A stretch of DNA of 64,000 nucleotides from Dryas octopetala (lineage: Eukaryota; Streptophyta; Magnoliopsida; Rosales; Rosaceae). Positions within the stretch are counted from its first letter, which is position 1, and each line of letters begins with the position of its first letter. The position numbers were made by a program, and so were the translations under genes. This document shows, one piece after another, positions 1 through 11,900 of the stretch. The notes beneath the pieces were generated by a model. It was not told the DNA's origin, searched no databases, and worked only from the letters and a program-made list of their open reading frames with translations. Location: positions 10,709,271-10,773,270 of the forward strand of contig OY992834.1 in the NCBI GenBank assembly GCA_963921425.1, read 5' to 3'.

Positions 1-183
1 TTTTATGTAGCTTTGATCTCTGAGAAATATACAACCGATGATATTATCCACCAAAAAAGAATCAATAGTCTCGGTCTCCATTTGTTGGAAAAAGGAATAG
101 AAACAACAAAATCCCATAGTTTATTTTCTTGTCTTTTCCCAGTTAGGTAGTAAAAACATAGAAATTTTGACCAAAATATTAAG

Positions 184-1056
184 TTAAGCGAAATAAGATC
201 CATGCCATAAACAATAACCCAATTCAACAAAGGGATACGAATCATCCGGATTGTGATGTCGACGACCATGAAGATAGTAACCAGAGAGGTGAACACTCCG
301 GGGACCAAGAACAGAGAAGATGACTTCATCAGCCTCCTCAAATTCCAAATTTAGTTGCAAAGACTCGGCCGTCTCAGGATACAAAGAGCATAGATAAACT
401 GGACTCTTGTTTCCTATATTGCACTGAAGTATGCTTTTCTTTGTCGCAGTCCCAGTCCCTAATGTTGCCTGTGTATATCATATATTCATCATTGATCAAT
501 ACAATAAAAACCAAAGTCTATTTAATTTTCACACCACAGACATAAAAACGGAACTAAATTCTAACATACAGTTAACCAAATCCACAAAACACATGGGTTT
601 CTATTCAAATTTTCCTAGCAATGAATTATAGCAAACAAATAACAACAAGCCTAATTCTAATGGAAAACATTACCATTGAAATGTGAAGCCGTCCTTTCAA
701 GCCATCATATACATGAGTGAAAGGCTTTCCGGGTTTCACTTCAATTCCTGTAACAATCAATAACCACATAAGATTAAGAACCCAGTTGAACATCATTGGT
801 AAAAGTTTATTTATTTTTCATATGCTCCACTTGGTTGCTGAGAAAGCCTGAACAGATTACTAATAAAGTTCAAAATTTGGAATATACTTTTCAATGATTC
901 GAATTTTGAAACCTTGAAAACCAAATATCTTCAACCAGCTCAGCCTAGTTCAAAAATTTCATTTTTTTTTTCTACACTTTCTTCCTTTTTGTTTAACATA
1001 TTTTCAATAACCAAGCAAAATTTTTTATTTTTTAATAACTCACCCCAGAAAGCCAT
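184..1056 (-). CDS. FKBP43/FKBP53-type immunophilin, N-terminal nucleoplasmin-like part only (probably truncated)
   Basis: Three exons on the minus strand: 1056-1044 (starts MAFWG), 747-674 and 468-184, joined in one frame to about 123 residues. The product starts [20 protein letters not shown] and contains [20 protein letters not shown], which is the N-terminal nucleoplasmin-like domain of plant nuclear FKBPs (FKBP43/FKBP53 type, histone-chaperone prolyl isomerases). Family members are several times longer, with acidic and basic tracts and a C-terminal FK506-binding domain. Here homology stops after [14 protein letters not shown] and the frame runs into a stop at 184-186. Positions 1-230 do not continue the family sequence. 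Either a donor site inside exon 3 leads to exons beyond the window, or this is a truncated copy; I favour truncation. A (TC)16 tract lies about 65 bp upstream of the ATG, in the likely 5' UTR. Confidence 0.6.
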
Positions 1057-1117
1057 TCTTCTTTTGCAGAGAAACGAGTAAGAGCTCGCTCAGAGACGTC
1101 TTCTAAAACCCTAAAGA

Positions 1118-1120
<3 letters not shown>

Positions 1121-1152
<32 letters not shown>
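1121..1152. repeat. (TC)16 microsatellite
   Basis: Perfect TC dinucleotide run just upstream of the FKBP-like start codon, in its likely 5' leader. Confidence 0.95.
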
Positions 1153-1153
<1 letters not shown>

Positions 1154-1374
1154 CCCTTAAACCCTGCTGAGAAAGTGAAAAGCCTCGCTGTGCCCAACTC
1201 TTATAAAAAACCTAAATTAATCTGAATGGAAGAAAAGGCTAGTCTTTCCATTGTGCTGTGGGACCCTTTGTTGACGTGGCAGTCCCTAATAGGACACCGC
1301 TTGACAGCATGGGTGACTATAGTGTTCCCCAGCGCGGGAGATAAGCACGCTCCAAATTTCCAGCGAAAAATAAA

Positions 1375-2085
1375 GAGAGCTGCTATTTGCACACCCTTTT
1401 TTTTCTTTTTGCACACCCTTTTTCTCTTTTTTTCTCCTACACACCCCACACACTTACTTCAAATTCAAAATCTCTCAACACACACCCAACCCATTACTAA
1501 AATACCCTCATTTCATTACACACCCTTATTTCTTTTCCTCTATTTTTTCTCACGTTCACACCCCCCTCCCCCTGTTTTTTTTTTTTTTTTTCTTCTTCTT
1601 CTCCAGCCAGCCAGCCAGCCCCTCCACCCAACTAGCCAGCCAGCCCCTCCACCCAACCAACCCAGCCCCTCAACCCCCTCACCCGACCCACCCCTCCCTC
1701 CCTCCCCCTCCGGCCTCCCCCCTCCACCCAACCCACCTAGCCCCTCAGCCCCTGCACCGACCCCCCCCGCAGCACCACCTCCTCTCTCTCTTCCCCAGCC
1801 CACCCCAACCCAGCCCCGACCACCCCTCACAGCCCACCCCAGCCCCGACCCACCCACTCAGCCCCTCACCGGACCACCTCATTCCCTCCCGCACCCCAGC
1901 CCTGTAGCAGCAGCACCTCCTCTCTCTCTATCCTCCCGCGTGCAGCTGCGCATCCGTTCGACACTGGCCCGCCGAAAATGTCACACTCGTTCGGCAGGCA
2001 TCCGCCGAACGATGTGAGTGTTGTTCGATAGGTACCCACCGAACATCAAGGACCCGTTCGGCAAGTGCCTGCCGAACCAGCTACT

Positions 2086-2120
<35 letters not shown>

Positions 2121-2510
2121 GCACGCCGGTGGTTGGAAGCCGCTGCGCGCGGTGGCTGGAGGGCTGGGGTGGTCGGGGCTGGGTTGGGGTGAGAAGGGGC
2201 GGGGCTGGGGTGGTCGGGCCTGGGTTGGGGTGGGCTGGGGCGGGGCTGGGGTGGTCGGCAGAGATGGTAGAGAGAGGGAGAATGGTGGTGGGCGTGGCTG
2301 GTTGGGTGGAGGGGCTAGCTGGCTGGCTGGAGAAGAAGAAGAAAAAAAAAAAAAAAAAAAAAAAACAGGGGGAGGGGTGTGTAGGGGGGGGGATGGGAAT
2401 GGGGTGTGTGGGTGAGGGGAGGGTTAAAGTGGTATTTTTCTTGAAGCTTTTTTTTTTTTTCAAAAGGGGTGTGCAAAAAAAAAAAAGAGGGTGTGCAAAT
2501 AGCAGCCCTC
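1375..2510. mobile_element. Fold-back TIR element with GC-rich purine/pyrimidine arms (MULE-like MITE)
   Basis: The ends are inverted copies: left GAGAGCTGCTATTTGCACAC, right (reverse complement) GAGGGCTGCTATTTGCACAC. The flanks carry a matching AAAATAA at 1367-1373 and 2511-2517, a possible target duplication that is imperfect at its edge. The inverted symmetry runs deep. The left arm is C-rich (CCAGCC and CCCAGCCC-type repeats, 1600-1900) and the right arm is its G-rich counterpart (2130-2340). The loop around 1980-2080 has several short CCGTTCGGC / GCCGAAC palindromes. Long low-complexity open frames here are by-products of composition and encode no transposase. TIR length and site duplication suggest Mutator-like, but the superfamily is not certain. 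Confidence 0.72.
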
Positions 2511-2668
2511 AAAATAAGATGGAAAAGACAAAACTTACCCCCTTCTCCAATTTAAACACGTGTCTATTGTAAATTATAAATAAAAAACAAAAAAAGTCAG
2601 CAAAAAATGACTAGAATTCGGACATTTCAGTGTTGAGAGTTGAGAGTTGAGACACGCAGAGCAGAGCC

Positions 2669-5600
2669 ATGGATGCCAGCAGCAAGAAGCAGGTACCAAA
2701 ATTTTCAGCATTTATTTTCATTTCTCTTTTATTTATTAATTTATACATGAATTTATTGGTTTTTCTTTTGTGAAGAAAAATATGGAAAATTCATTATCGT
2801 CCTCTTCAAAACTCTTGCTCTATTCCTACTGGCAGAGCTCCTGCTCTTGGCGCGTCCGCTTCGCTCTAAATCTTAAAGGTCTGCATTTTCTTTAAAAAAA
2901 ATTATTTTTTAGCTTTTAGCTTTTATTATTATTATTTTTTCTATTTTTTGCGCGATCCTGAATTTCAAAATTCGTGAATAAAAGCATTCATAAAAAATAT
3001 GAAGTATGACTGAATTTCACATATTTCAGCGAATTTTTAATATTTTGATTTAATTTATAAGAATTCGAGTGTTATAAAAGAAATTTGATAATCTTTGTGG
3101 TCGATTGTGATTTGTGAATCATTTGCCGAATATGACTGCAATTCATGTTGAATTGGAATTTTACTTGTTTTCAGTTTTTGTTTTTGAATCGAATGTTTTA
3201 GGAATTCCGTACGAGTACAAACCGGTGAACCTAACAAAAGGAGAGCAGTTTAGTCCAGGTGAATTTGAAGAGAGATGTTATGCTTATCGCAAGCCATGTT
3301 CTATATATCAAAACGAAAACAATATTTCTTATGTTTTCTCTTTTCAAGATTTAATAAGTTAAAGCCTTATTTCTATGCGTGACTTGCAGAGTTTCAGCGG
3401 GTGAATCCTCTTCGTTTTGTTCCGGTGTTGGTCGATGGTGACATGGTGGTTTCGGACTCCTATGCAATATTGCTGGTTAGTGTAATTTGTTGGAAAATGA
3501 ATTATATGTTTTTTGTGATATGCAGCCATGGAATCATAGACCTAAAGGCCTTCCATTATGTTTCACTTCACATTTGACCATCTGCATATAGTTTGTGAAG
3601 GCTTTACTTATGTCCCTTTTGTTTGAGTACAATGTATTCTTTTGATTCTTGATTAGTATCTGGAGGAGAAGTATCCTCTGAGACCGTTATTGCCAGTTGA
3701 CCCTCGGCTAAAAGCTCTTAATCTCCAGGTAAAGTCGGTTCTCAATGTCATTTCTCTCAATGTGAAGTCCATATATGGTATGAAAAGTTTCAGAACCTTA
3801 AATTGACTAGCACAATTTCTAATGTTACTCGTTGGCACCATGCACAATTTAAGCTCTATATTCAGATCTTAGAAATGAGAGCATGTGTTGCAACCACAAA
3901 AAAGGAGCTTACTGTGTTATGTAGTAGGCTGACGGATTTTCTATGTTTAATGGCCTTGGGAGGTTTGTAGGAAGGAAAATCAGGTAGTTCATGAGTTGGC
4001 TCAGGTCCCTAAGGGATTAAAAGCCCCTATATCTGAAGTTTTTTTTTGGTTTTTTTTTTTTCTCGGCGTTTCCTTTTTTTTTTTTTACTTCTAATTAAAG
4101 CATGTTGTAGACTGATGTACTAAATAGCTTATCTTGTTCTGGTAATGAAAGAGGTGATGAGAGAGGTGAAGTAGTTGCTGAAGTTAAGAATGAATTCTTC
4201 ATGAAATTATTTTTCTTTGGTGACGCTAATTAGTGAATAATATTGTCACAGGCTGCAAGCATTATTAGCTCTAATATACAGCCTCTTCATATGCTCTCAG
4301 TGCTGGTATATTCTGTTTCCTTGTGTATTTAAAAAATGAAAATTGGTTTTAATACTTGGACCCATGCTGTTGTCCTTGATTTTATATTCATGCGTATGTT
4401 ATTATCCATTGTTTCTGTAGAAGTATATTGAGGAAAAGATTGGTCCTGAAGAGAGCCTATCATGGGCTCAATTGAATATAGAAAAAGGTTTCCTCGGTGA
4501 GTGGATTCTCTCCATGTTCTTGCTCATTTCTTTGTTTTCTTGACTGTGTGTATATCCGTACACATATATTTTATTTCCATCATGTGAAACTATTAAAGGT
4601 TAAATGTTTCTATGTTTTGATGCTTACAGGATTTCTTTTTCTCATTTGTAGCTCTTGAGAAGTTGCTGAAGGAGTTTGCTGGCAGATATGCCACAGGAGA
4701 TGAAGTGTATATGGTCTCTCTTCTGAATGCTCTGTGATTCGTTTTCAATTCCCCAAAAAACATCAATTCCATCTTAATTCTTTTTGTTTAAACCAATGTG
4801 AATCGACAAAAATGTTTCTTACCTAAGCTAAGATCCTAAGATATTGTTGGATGACATCAATGGTGGCAATTTGATATCTCCATGATGCCTGGATGTCTTT
4901 GTAGATGAATTTATTTGAATTAATGATTTTTAAAGCAGAAACTGATTACTTAAAGGTTTTTAATGGCAGACTGACGTGTTCTTGGCTCCACAAATTGCTG
5001 TAGCTACTGCAAGGTTCAATATTAACATGGTAAACTCTTTTTCATTTTCTCATTCTTTTATTTGGTTGTGAATTTTCTTTTCTACGTTATTACACTAGTA
5101 GTTTCATTCGACTCTATTAAGTCTTCAGAGCTGTGTGTTCTCTGTAAATTCCACCAGATAACTTCATGGGCAGTTGTTAACTGTTCGTACGTACACATGT
5201 TGTCCTTTAAAAGACTCGTTTGATTATATGTGGATGTCTGAATTATTCAGAAAAAAATGGTTATATTTTGGTTTTCTTTGCATATTTCTTTAAGGTCGAT
5301 ATATTTTGGTTTTCTTTGCATGTTTCTTTAAGGTGGAGAACGATATTTTTGCTCATCATCTTTATTAACCCTATTGTAACATTATCACTCCACACAATGC
5401 ATGTCACATATCACAAAAGTTGATTATGATTAGCTTTTATAATAACAACCACACATGTTAATTATTAAACAACCACACATGTTAATTATTATTAACTATA
5501 GGCAAACATTGAATGTGGAGCCAATGCTACACCATTGCTAACAGTGAGCGAATTTGTTCTCATTCAGGCCCTTGTATGCTTGCAACACACCAATTCACAC

Positions 5601-5793
5601 AAGCATGCACACCCAAACGTGCACTTAGAAAACAGAAGCACAAAATAAATGATCTTTTAATGTATATTTTAAATTGTTGGTGCAGTCCAAGTTCCCAACT
5701 TTAAGTATGGTGTATGAAGCGTACAAGACTTTACCAGAATTTGAAGCTTCTTCACCTGAAAGGCAACCTGATGCTGTCAAACTAAGTCATTGA
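2669..5793 (+). CDS. GSTZ1: Zeta-class glutathione S-transferase / maleylacetoacetate isomerase
   Basis: Ten exons: 2669-2692, 2776-2878, 3202-3258, 3390-3475, 3657-3728, 4252-4305, 4421-4496, 4652-4713, 4970-5029, 5686-5793. They sum to 702 nt (233 aa), all with GT-AG borders and consistent phase. The enzyme isomerises maleylacetoacetate to fumarylacetoacetate in tyrosine breakdown, using glutathione, in the cytosol. The thioredoxin-fold domain carries the zeta signature SSCSWRVR (residues about 29-36), with catalytic Ser/Cys; the usual aromatic is Y or F, here W. It is followed by [13 protein letters not shown] and [15 protein letters not shown], which bind glutathione. The helical C-terminal domain contains [14 protein letters not shown]. 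Length is slightly above the usual ~220 because of a Ser-rich N-terminus; a second Met at residue 11 (MENS) could be the true start. No lesion seen. Confidence 0.93.
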
Positions 5794-6053
5794 TTAGGTC
5801 TCGTTTCAATGCGCGATCAAGATTCAGATATATGGCAAAAGAAGATTACCAAATGTGTGTGTATATATCTAAATGATGTATTGGTATGAACAGAAATTAT
5901 GTAGCTCAACGATTTCTTATTCCAAAATAAAACCAAACTAAACTTTCATGTTCAAATCAACCAAAAAATAAAAGAACTTGAACCCTCTCCAGCTATTCTA
6001 GACATATATGCAATGAGACAACCATAGCCAATTCCTACAATTTCATTATCTAT

Positions 6054-6509
6054 CTAAATCTTCCATTGCAACTTATTGCCCTTGCAAAGTGGATTTTGCT
6101 TGGCCAAAATCTCTCGCCCAGCCATCTTGAGATCCACATGGCACGAGTGTTCTTCCGGGTACCGGTGCATACCACAGAAAACACCACCACAACGGCAGTT
6201 GAATCCCACCAGTCCAACCCTTTTGTTGCAGCTCTGGCACCTCATATTCTTCACACCGATTGATGAATTAGTTTGCTGCGAAGGCAATGAAATTCCACCA
6301 CCAGAAGCAGCAGCAGTAGTAGTAGTGATGCAATTATTAGAAGCCCGATCAAGTTTTGCCATGGCTGAGTTAGTGAGATTGATCCCTTGTTTCAGATAAT
6401 CTCTATAGCACTTTGAGCACAGCTTCTTGTTTTCCACAGAGCCATAGAAGCCGCAACCGTTTGCACACAGTGAAGGCACGTCCATGCTGTTGTTTTGTGA
6501 CTGATCCAT
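6054..6509 (-). CDS. A20/AN1 zinc-finger stress-associated protein (SAP)
   Basis: Single-exon gene of 151 aa, complete, as is usual for plant SAPs. The N-terminal A20 finger (residues about 15-40) has the pattern C-x3-C-x11-C-x2-C in LCANGCGFYG...LCSKC. The C-terminal AN1 finger (about 89-130) shows RCQSCNKRVG, NCRCGGVFCGMHRYPEEHSC and ends in the family tail CKGNKLQWKI. The linker is low-complexity (TTTTAAASGGG, Q/S-rich). SAPs bind ubiquitin or act as E3-like regulators in drought, salt and heat responses. The start is the first Met in frame and aligns with family N-termini. A TATA-like element lies about 140 bp upstream. Confidence 0.95.
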   Translation of the reverse strand: MDQSQNNSMDVPSLCANGCGFYGSVENKKLCSKCYRDYLKQGINLTNSAMAKLDRASNNCITTTTAAASGGGISLPSQQTNSSIGVKNMRCQSCNKRVGLVGFNCRCGGVFCGMHRYPEEHSCHVDLKMAGREILAKQNPLCKGNKLQWKI

Positions 6510-6647
6510 GCATATACAAAATATTTGCTTCCTGTCTATCTCTTTGGTTCTTTAGCAATTGATGATTAGCCGAAATATTCTTTTTCTGGTTCTTCTGATC
6601 AGTTGATTTCTTCTTTTATGGGTGAAAAGAGGGTTGGTGTGTGTGAT

Positions 6648-6657
6648 TTTTATATAG
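6648..6657 (-). promoter_or_regulatory. Putative TATA box of the SAP gene
   Basis: On the minus strand the sequence reads CCCTATATAAAAA, about 140 bp upstream of the SAP start codon. That leaves a leader of roughly 100 nt. Assigned by position and consensus only. Confidence 0.45.
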
Positions 6658-8640
6658 GGCTTAGGACGGTGGTAGTGTAAGATTAGGAATAGCATTACTA
6701 TTCCGTTTCCACTTGAGAATGACTGATTCTCCTATTGTTGCTTTGGTAAATTTTCTTTCTAGAAACTTCTTATTTATTTATTTCGTTCTTTCCCTAGTTT
6801 TTCTTGGTAAGACTTTCTTTCTTTCTTTCTTCCTAAGCAACGTTTTTTCTTTTCATTGTCTCTATCCAATTGTGTCTTTCGTTATAAATCTTCTAATATT
6901 ATATCCGAATTCTTTACCTATTTTCTCTTTATTTATTTTAAAGCAAATTTTAATTTTAGCCATATATTTATTATTCAAGGGAGGGGGCCAAAAAATGAAG
7001 AGGAATGCTAGCTGCGTTCCTCTTTCTACTTTCTTATTCTACCTTCTCTCTTATAATTTTCATTCTGTGATGTAGTTTATGATCACAATCGTTTATTTTT
7101 TAGATCACCCTTTAAAGATCATTTCTGAAAAAAAAATCAACCATATCGAAAATCGTTTTGTCATGTAGCTGTTACATTCACCGTTACAAGTAGATCAATC
7201 GTTTTAGTAGCAGTTACATTCACCGTCTTATTTTATAGCTTGTTTAAGTATAGTAGTTACATTCACCGTCTATATATTTGATAACAATTTTTTTTATATC
7301 GATAACAGTTATATGACTAAACAATTTTTTATTTGGTTGAATTTTTTTCGAATATGATGTTTAAAAACGTGATTTAAAAATAAACGGTTTTGATCATGAG
7401 ACTACGCTACGAAATGAAACTAATAAGAAAGAAGGTAGAAAAAAATAAAAAAGAGAAGATAGCTAACATCTCCTTTTTTGTTTGCAATTGGACCCATAAA
7501 ACTGGACTTTTTTCCTTCTTAGAAATTGGCAATTGTCTAATAGTCTCAAAGATTTTTTTTAACAAAAAAAAAAAAAAAAAACTCTATAATGTAGGCAACT
7601 TTATTTACAAAACGCCTACATATACATGTTGTTATATGCAGGCAACTCGATCAGACTTTTTTTTTTTTTTTTTCCCCCAATAATATATCTTATCTACTTG
7701 ATTGAAGCAACCTATACAACTTGTCAATGTACAGGGCATGGGGCTGGAGTAATACCAAAAGATTTTGTCTCTGCGGTGCAGTTTCACTCTGCCCTCCTCA
7801 CACTTAAAAACCCCAAATAAAAAAGATTTTGTTTCTGCCCGGCCACGTGGTAGAATGATAGTTGATTAGAATATTCAAGCAAGTATCAAAATATCTTTTC
7901 TCTTGCTAGCTTCTGCTGGGAAAATTTTGGCAATTGTATCAGCAAAATAGAAGTCTTCTTCTCCCAAGGTATTTCGATTCTTTTGGTGATTAGGCCACAC
8001 TCGGATTTTAATCAGAGAGTCATAATCATAATAATTGATATACTAAAAACACATTAAGCATTAGATCATGTTGTCAGTTAACATGACCCGAGAGTGTGAT
8101 CCTTGTAGCATTTTTCATGAACCACCTCCACTAGTGTATGATTCTCTCGAATGAGCATAACTTTCGTGTAGTAAAATAGGACATTAAAGTAATTTATTGA
8201 TGATTAAAGTCTAAGGTGTGCAGAACTAACTTGTTTATTCACTTCAATAAAATCACACTAAGCACACCCTAACCCATCGAGCATCCACAATAAGTGGGTA
8301 GCAAAAATAAATAGATGAATTAGTATAAAGTCATGTGGTAAAATTAATTAAATAAGTGAAGTTAGAATTGATTAGGAAATTGAATGCCAAATCCAAAAAA
8401 AAAAATTCTGTCATACAATTACTGTATAGTATACAATTTTTTTTGTACTTTTTCACTAATAATGTATAATTTTCTTCCGTTGATAAGATTGTATGTCATA
8501 TAATCATTATATTAAAAACGAATTGTAGATCTCTGAAAGAATAAAATTCGGATACAAGTGTTATCTAAGTGAAAAACTTCTATGAAAATGTCTTATATAC
8601 TTATCACGTAATGAGAAAAATAAACACATTAAATGGAGAA
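6658..8640. other. AT-rich intergenic spacer with a three-copy short repeat
   Basis: No protein-coding homology found. GTTACATTCACCGT occurs exactly three times in the same orientation, at 7171-7184, 7213-7226 and 7256-7269 (spacing 42 and 43 bp). The rest is poly-A/poly-T and simple AT-rich DNA. A palindromic CCACGTGG (G-box) sits at 7843-7850, about 1.07 kb upstream of the SMO1 start. Confidence 0.6.
7843..7850 (+). promoter_or_regulatory. G-box (CCACGTGG)
   Basis: Perfect palindromic G-box, a bZIP/bHLH site. It lies upstream of the sterol oxidase gene and could serve it, but the distance (about 1.07 kb) makes this tentative. Confidence 0.35.
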
Positions 8641-8649
8641 CCCATCCTC

Positions 8650-8658
8650 TATATATAG
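8650..8658 (+). promoter_or_regulatory. Putative TATA box of SMO1
   Basis: TATATATAG about 265 bp upstream of the SMO1 start codon. It is followed by a leader containing a (CA)n(TA)n tract near 8848-8875. Confidence 0.45.
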
Positions 8659-8917
8659 AAGTGTTTCTCCTAGTTCCTTTTCATTTTTTGGGGGCAGAGA
8701 ATTTCAGGGCAGTTCTGAACGTACCTCTGGCACACGGTTTAAGTATTGTCCCGTAATAATGGCTAGACAGTTCAGGATTACTGAACAGATATTGTTCAGC
8801 CTCACTGTTCTTTGCACAATTCCTGAATTTTTTAAACGAAATCATTCACACACACACATATATATATATATATATGCACATATACACTAAACACAAAGTT
8901 TACAACAAAAAGAAAAA

Positions 8918-11900
8918 ATGCTGGCTTATCAGAACCTTGAAGAAGCAGAGCAAGCACTTGGCAGAGCCCTAAGTGTTGCAGAGAAGCTATGGTTCAAATA
9001 CTCAGCCCAAAAACCAGATTACATACTTCACTACCATAACATTGTGTTCCTCATGTTGTTCTACACCTTGGCTCCTCTACCATACGTCTTCATAGGACTG
9101 GGATGGTTCAAGAACATGGACAGGTACAAAATTCAACCAAAATTCAAGGACTCTTTCTCTAACATGTTCAGGTGCTATAAGGATGTCATGCGCAGCTTTG
9201 TTCTTGTTGTTGGTCCTTTGACACTCATTTCATACCCCACCATCCAGGTAAGTAAGCAGCTTTAAGGTTTAAGAATTCAGAGAAATGATAAATCTGCCCA
9301 AAATTGCACTTGGGCTTTGGAATTTTCAATTTTGTTTTATTTCAAGTATGGATTGCGTTTGAGGTGTCATAATGACCTTTCTAGCATGACAACTTGACAA
9401 GATATATAATACGATTAGAATTTCATCACAAAGTCAGCGAAATAGGGTTACAAACTTCTATAAATTTGACCCGTTAACAAATAAACATGGAGAATTAGTG
9501 TTAAATAAGAGCATCAACAACAAAAAATGTTAAATACAAACAACCCAATTCTGACGAATGAATGATACTATCAAGATCACTTTGATCTTTACTTTATAAC
9601 GTATGAGTGATATGCTTGATTTATAAGTAAGAAGGCGCTTATTTTAAGTTCTTAGTTACAATATATGTGGCTTATCCAAAATGTGATACAACTAATAATT
9701 AGGTTGGATTAGTATCAAGTCATTTGATATAATTAAATAAACAGACTGATTTAAAATTGATTAGTATTTGATAGGAACACAAAATAACACAATACAAATA
9801 GTACCCTAACACAAATTGTCACTCTTATACATGAGACTCACCTATTAGAAATGTGTGTGATATCAAAATCTAAATAATTGTTCATAGCAAAAGTAAAATA
9901 AATAAAAAATCTAAATAACTCTATAAGGTTACGTACGGTAAATTGTCAGTTTTTTTTTAGTTAAAACAACTTATTCACATTTGTAATTTTTTTTAGTTTC
10001 AATTTTCTTATATAATTAAAATCAATGACTTATTAGCTTGTTAATTGTGATGCACTTAAACTTTGTTCAAGAAACAACTTTTGTTTTTGTTTTGCTACCC
10101 ACCCATAGAGGGTGAAGTGTGCTACTAACCCGAGAGCTTAGGGTGTGCTTAGAGTGACCTCACCATATATTATGGTGGTGAACAGACACAGATCACCTCG
10201 TCCACCTGACTTAACATTCCTCATCCAACTGAAAAATAATTGGGTATAACCGATACACCACCACGGTGTGTAACCAATCCAACGTGTAAGGGTATTATTG
10301 GACAATGTGTAAGGGTATTATTGGACAACGTGTAAAGGTGTTATTGGACAACGTGTTTATATGTGTATGATATAGTATTAATATCATCCACCCATATTAT
10401 GACAGTGTATCAGTTACACTAAAAACCATACAACTAATCACTTTAATATCCTGTTTAATTACAACCACACGCTACTAATCTCGACTTTTTTTATTATTAA
10501 AAAGTGCTTTTATCTTGTTAAACCAAATTTGACCTCTATCTTGTTGGGTGTATTGTAGTGGATAAAGATTCGGACAGGTTTACCATTACCATCCTTGTTC
10601 GGAGTGTTTTTGCAAATAGTGGTGTATTTTGTTATAGAGGATTTTTCAAGTTATTGGGTCCATCGGATGCTCCACTTTAAATGGGCCTACGAGAATATCC
10701 ACCGGGTCCACCATGAATATAGTGCTCCAATTGGGCTTGCAGCACCATATGCTCATTGGGCCGAGATTTTGATCCTGGGCATTCCATCATTTCTCGGACC
10801 AGCATTGGTTCCTGGCCACATCATCACGTATTGGTTGTGGTTCATTTTGCGGCAAATGGAGGCCATCGAAACTCATAGCGGGTGAGTGTGTGAACTAATC
10901 ATTGTCTTTCAGGGTGATAATAATAATTTCTTTTTTAACTTTGTTTTTTGAATTGCCATTTAGTTGAAGATTAAACTAGAGTAATCCAAAAATATACTAT
11001 ACCACTGTTTTTTTAATAGGTAAAATTCAACGTGATACAAATAGTTTTATTTTTACAAGTAACTTTACGTGATGAAATGATGTACATTATTTGATTATTT
11101 CTTTTTTATTTAGAGTTGACTCATGCATAAATGACTAAATGTACCTAATTTCGTTTCAATGAAAAATTATGGAAACATTCATGAACAACAAAGATTATAG
11201 TATACACCTGACAATTCTAATAAAAATTAAGTGAAGATAATTTTTATGTGATAAATTCAACATGATTATTAATAGAATCTTATGCTATATGTAGGTTAAA
11301 CCGGTTTAAAATTACAATGAGTCAAAATAAACAGTACTTAAATTGAAATTCTTGGCAGTTGACATCTACCAGACTACTAGATTTATACTTGTCCAAATCT
11401 TGGCTTGAAGACTTTGCAAACCCTAGCCTCTCCTACTATATAAGGCTAAGATAGCCTAATAGGCTGACTTAATAACTGTTTGAAGATATTTTGATGACCA
11501 CAAGCATACATTGAATACTAATTACTATTTAGAGCAAATTACAATTTATACCCCTCATGTTTGAGGTGTTTCACAACTTGCACCCTATGATTTTAATTTT
11601 TTTAATTTAGTACCTAATGTTTTGATTTACCTACAATTCACTAGTGCCATACTTTTTACTGTCTAATTATATATTAATTGATGACTTGACAGTTGCAGAT
11701 CCCACATTTTTGCTAACCTGTAAAGTCGAACGACCTTTATGCATATGCATTTTCAGTACATCAAGTTTGATATGGATTTTGGGAGGTCGTTCAAAAACCA
11801 AAAATCCATATCAAATTGCTAAAACACTTATAGGGCAGTCTGAGAGATCGTTTGGCCTTACAAGGTAGTGAATGTAAGTAAATCAAAACGTTAGGTATTA

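Noticed and set aside
3..341. 112-aa hydrophobic frame on the minus strand at the left edge
   Set aside because: It overlaps the FKBP-like exon in another frame and has no family I recognise. Only the 1-230 part might be of foreign origin; noted as a finding, not called.
1226..2572. Several long open frames (up to 263 aa), Pro-rich or Gly-rich, in the fold-back element
   Set aside because: They come from C-rich and G-rich low-complexity arms, occur on both strands and show no domain. Treated as by-products of composition.
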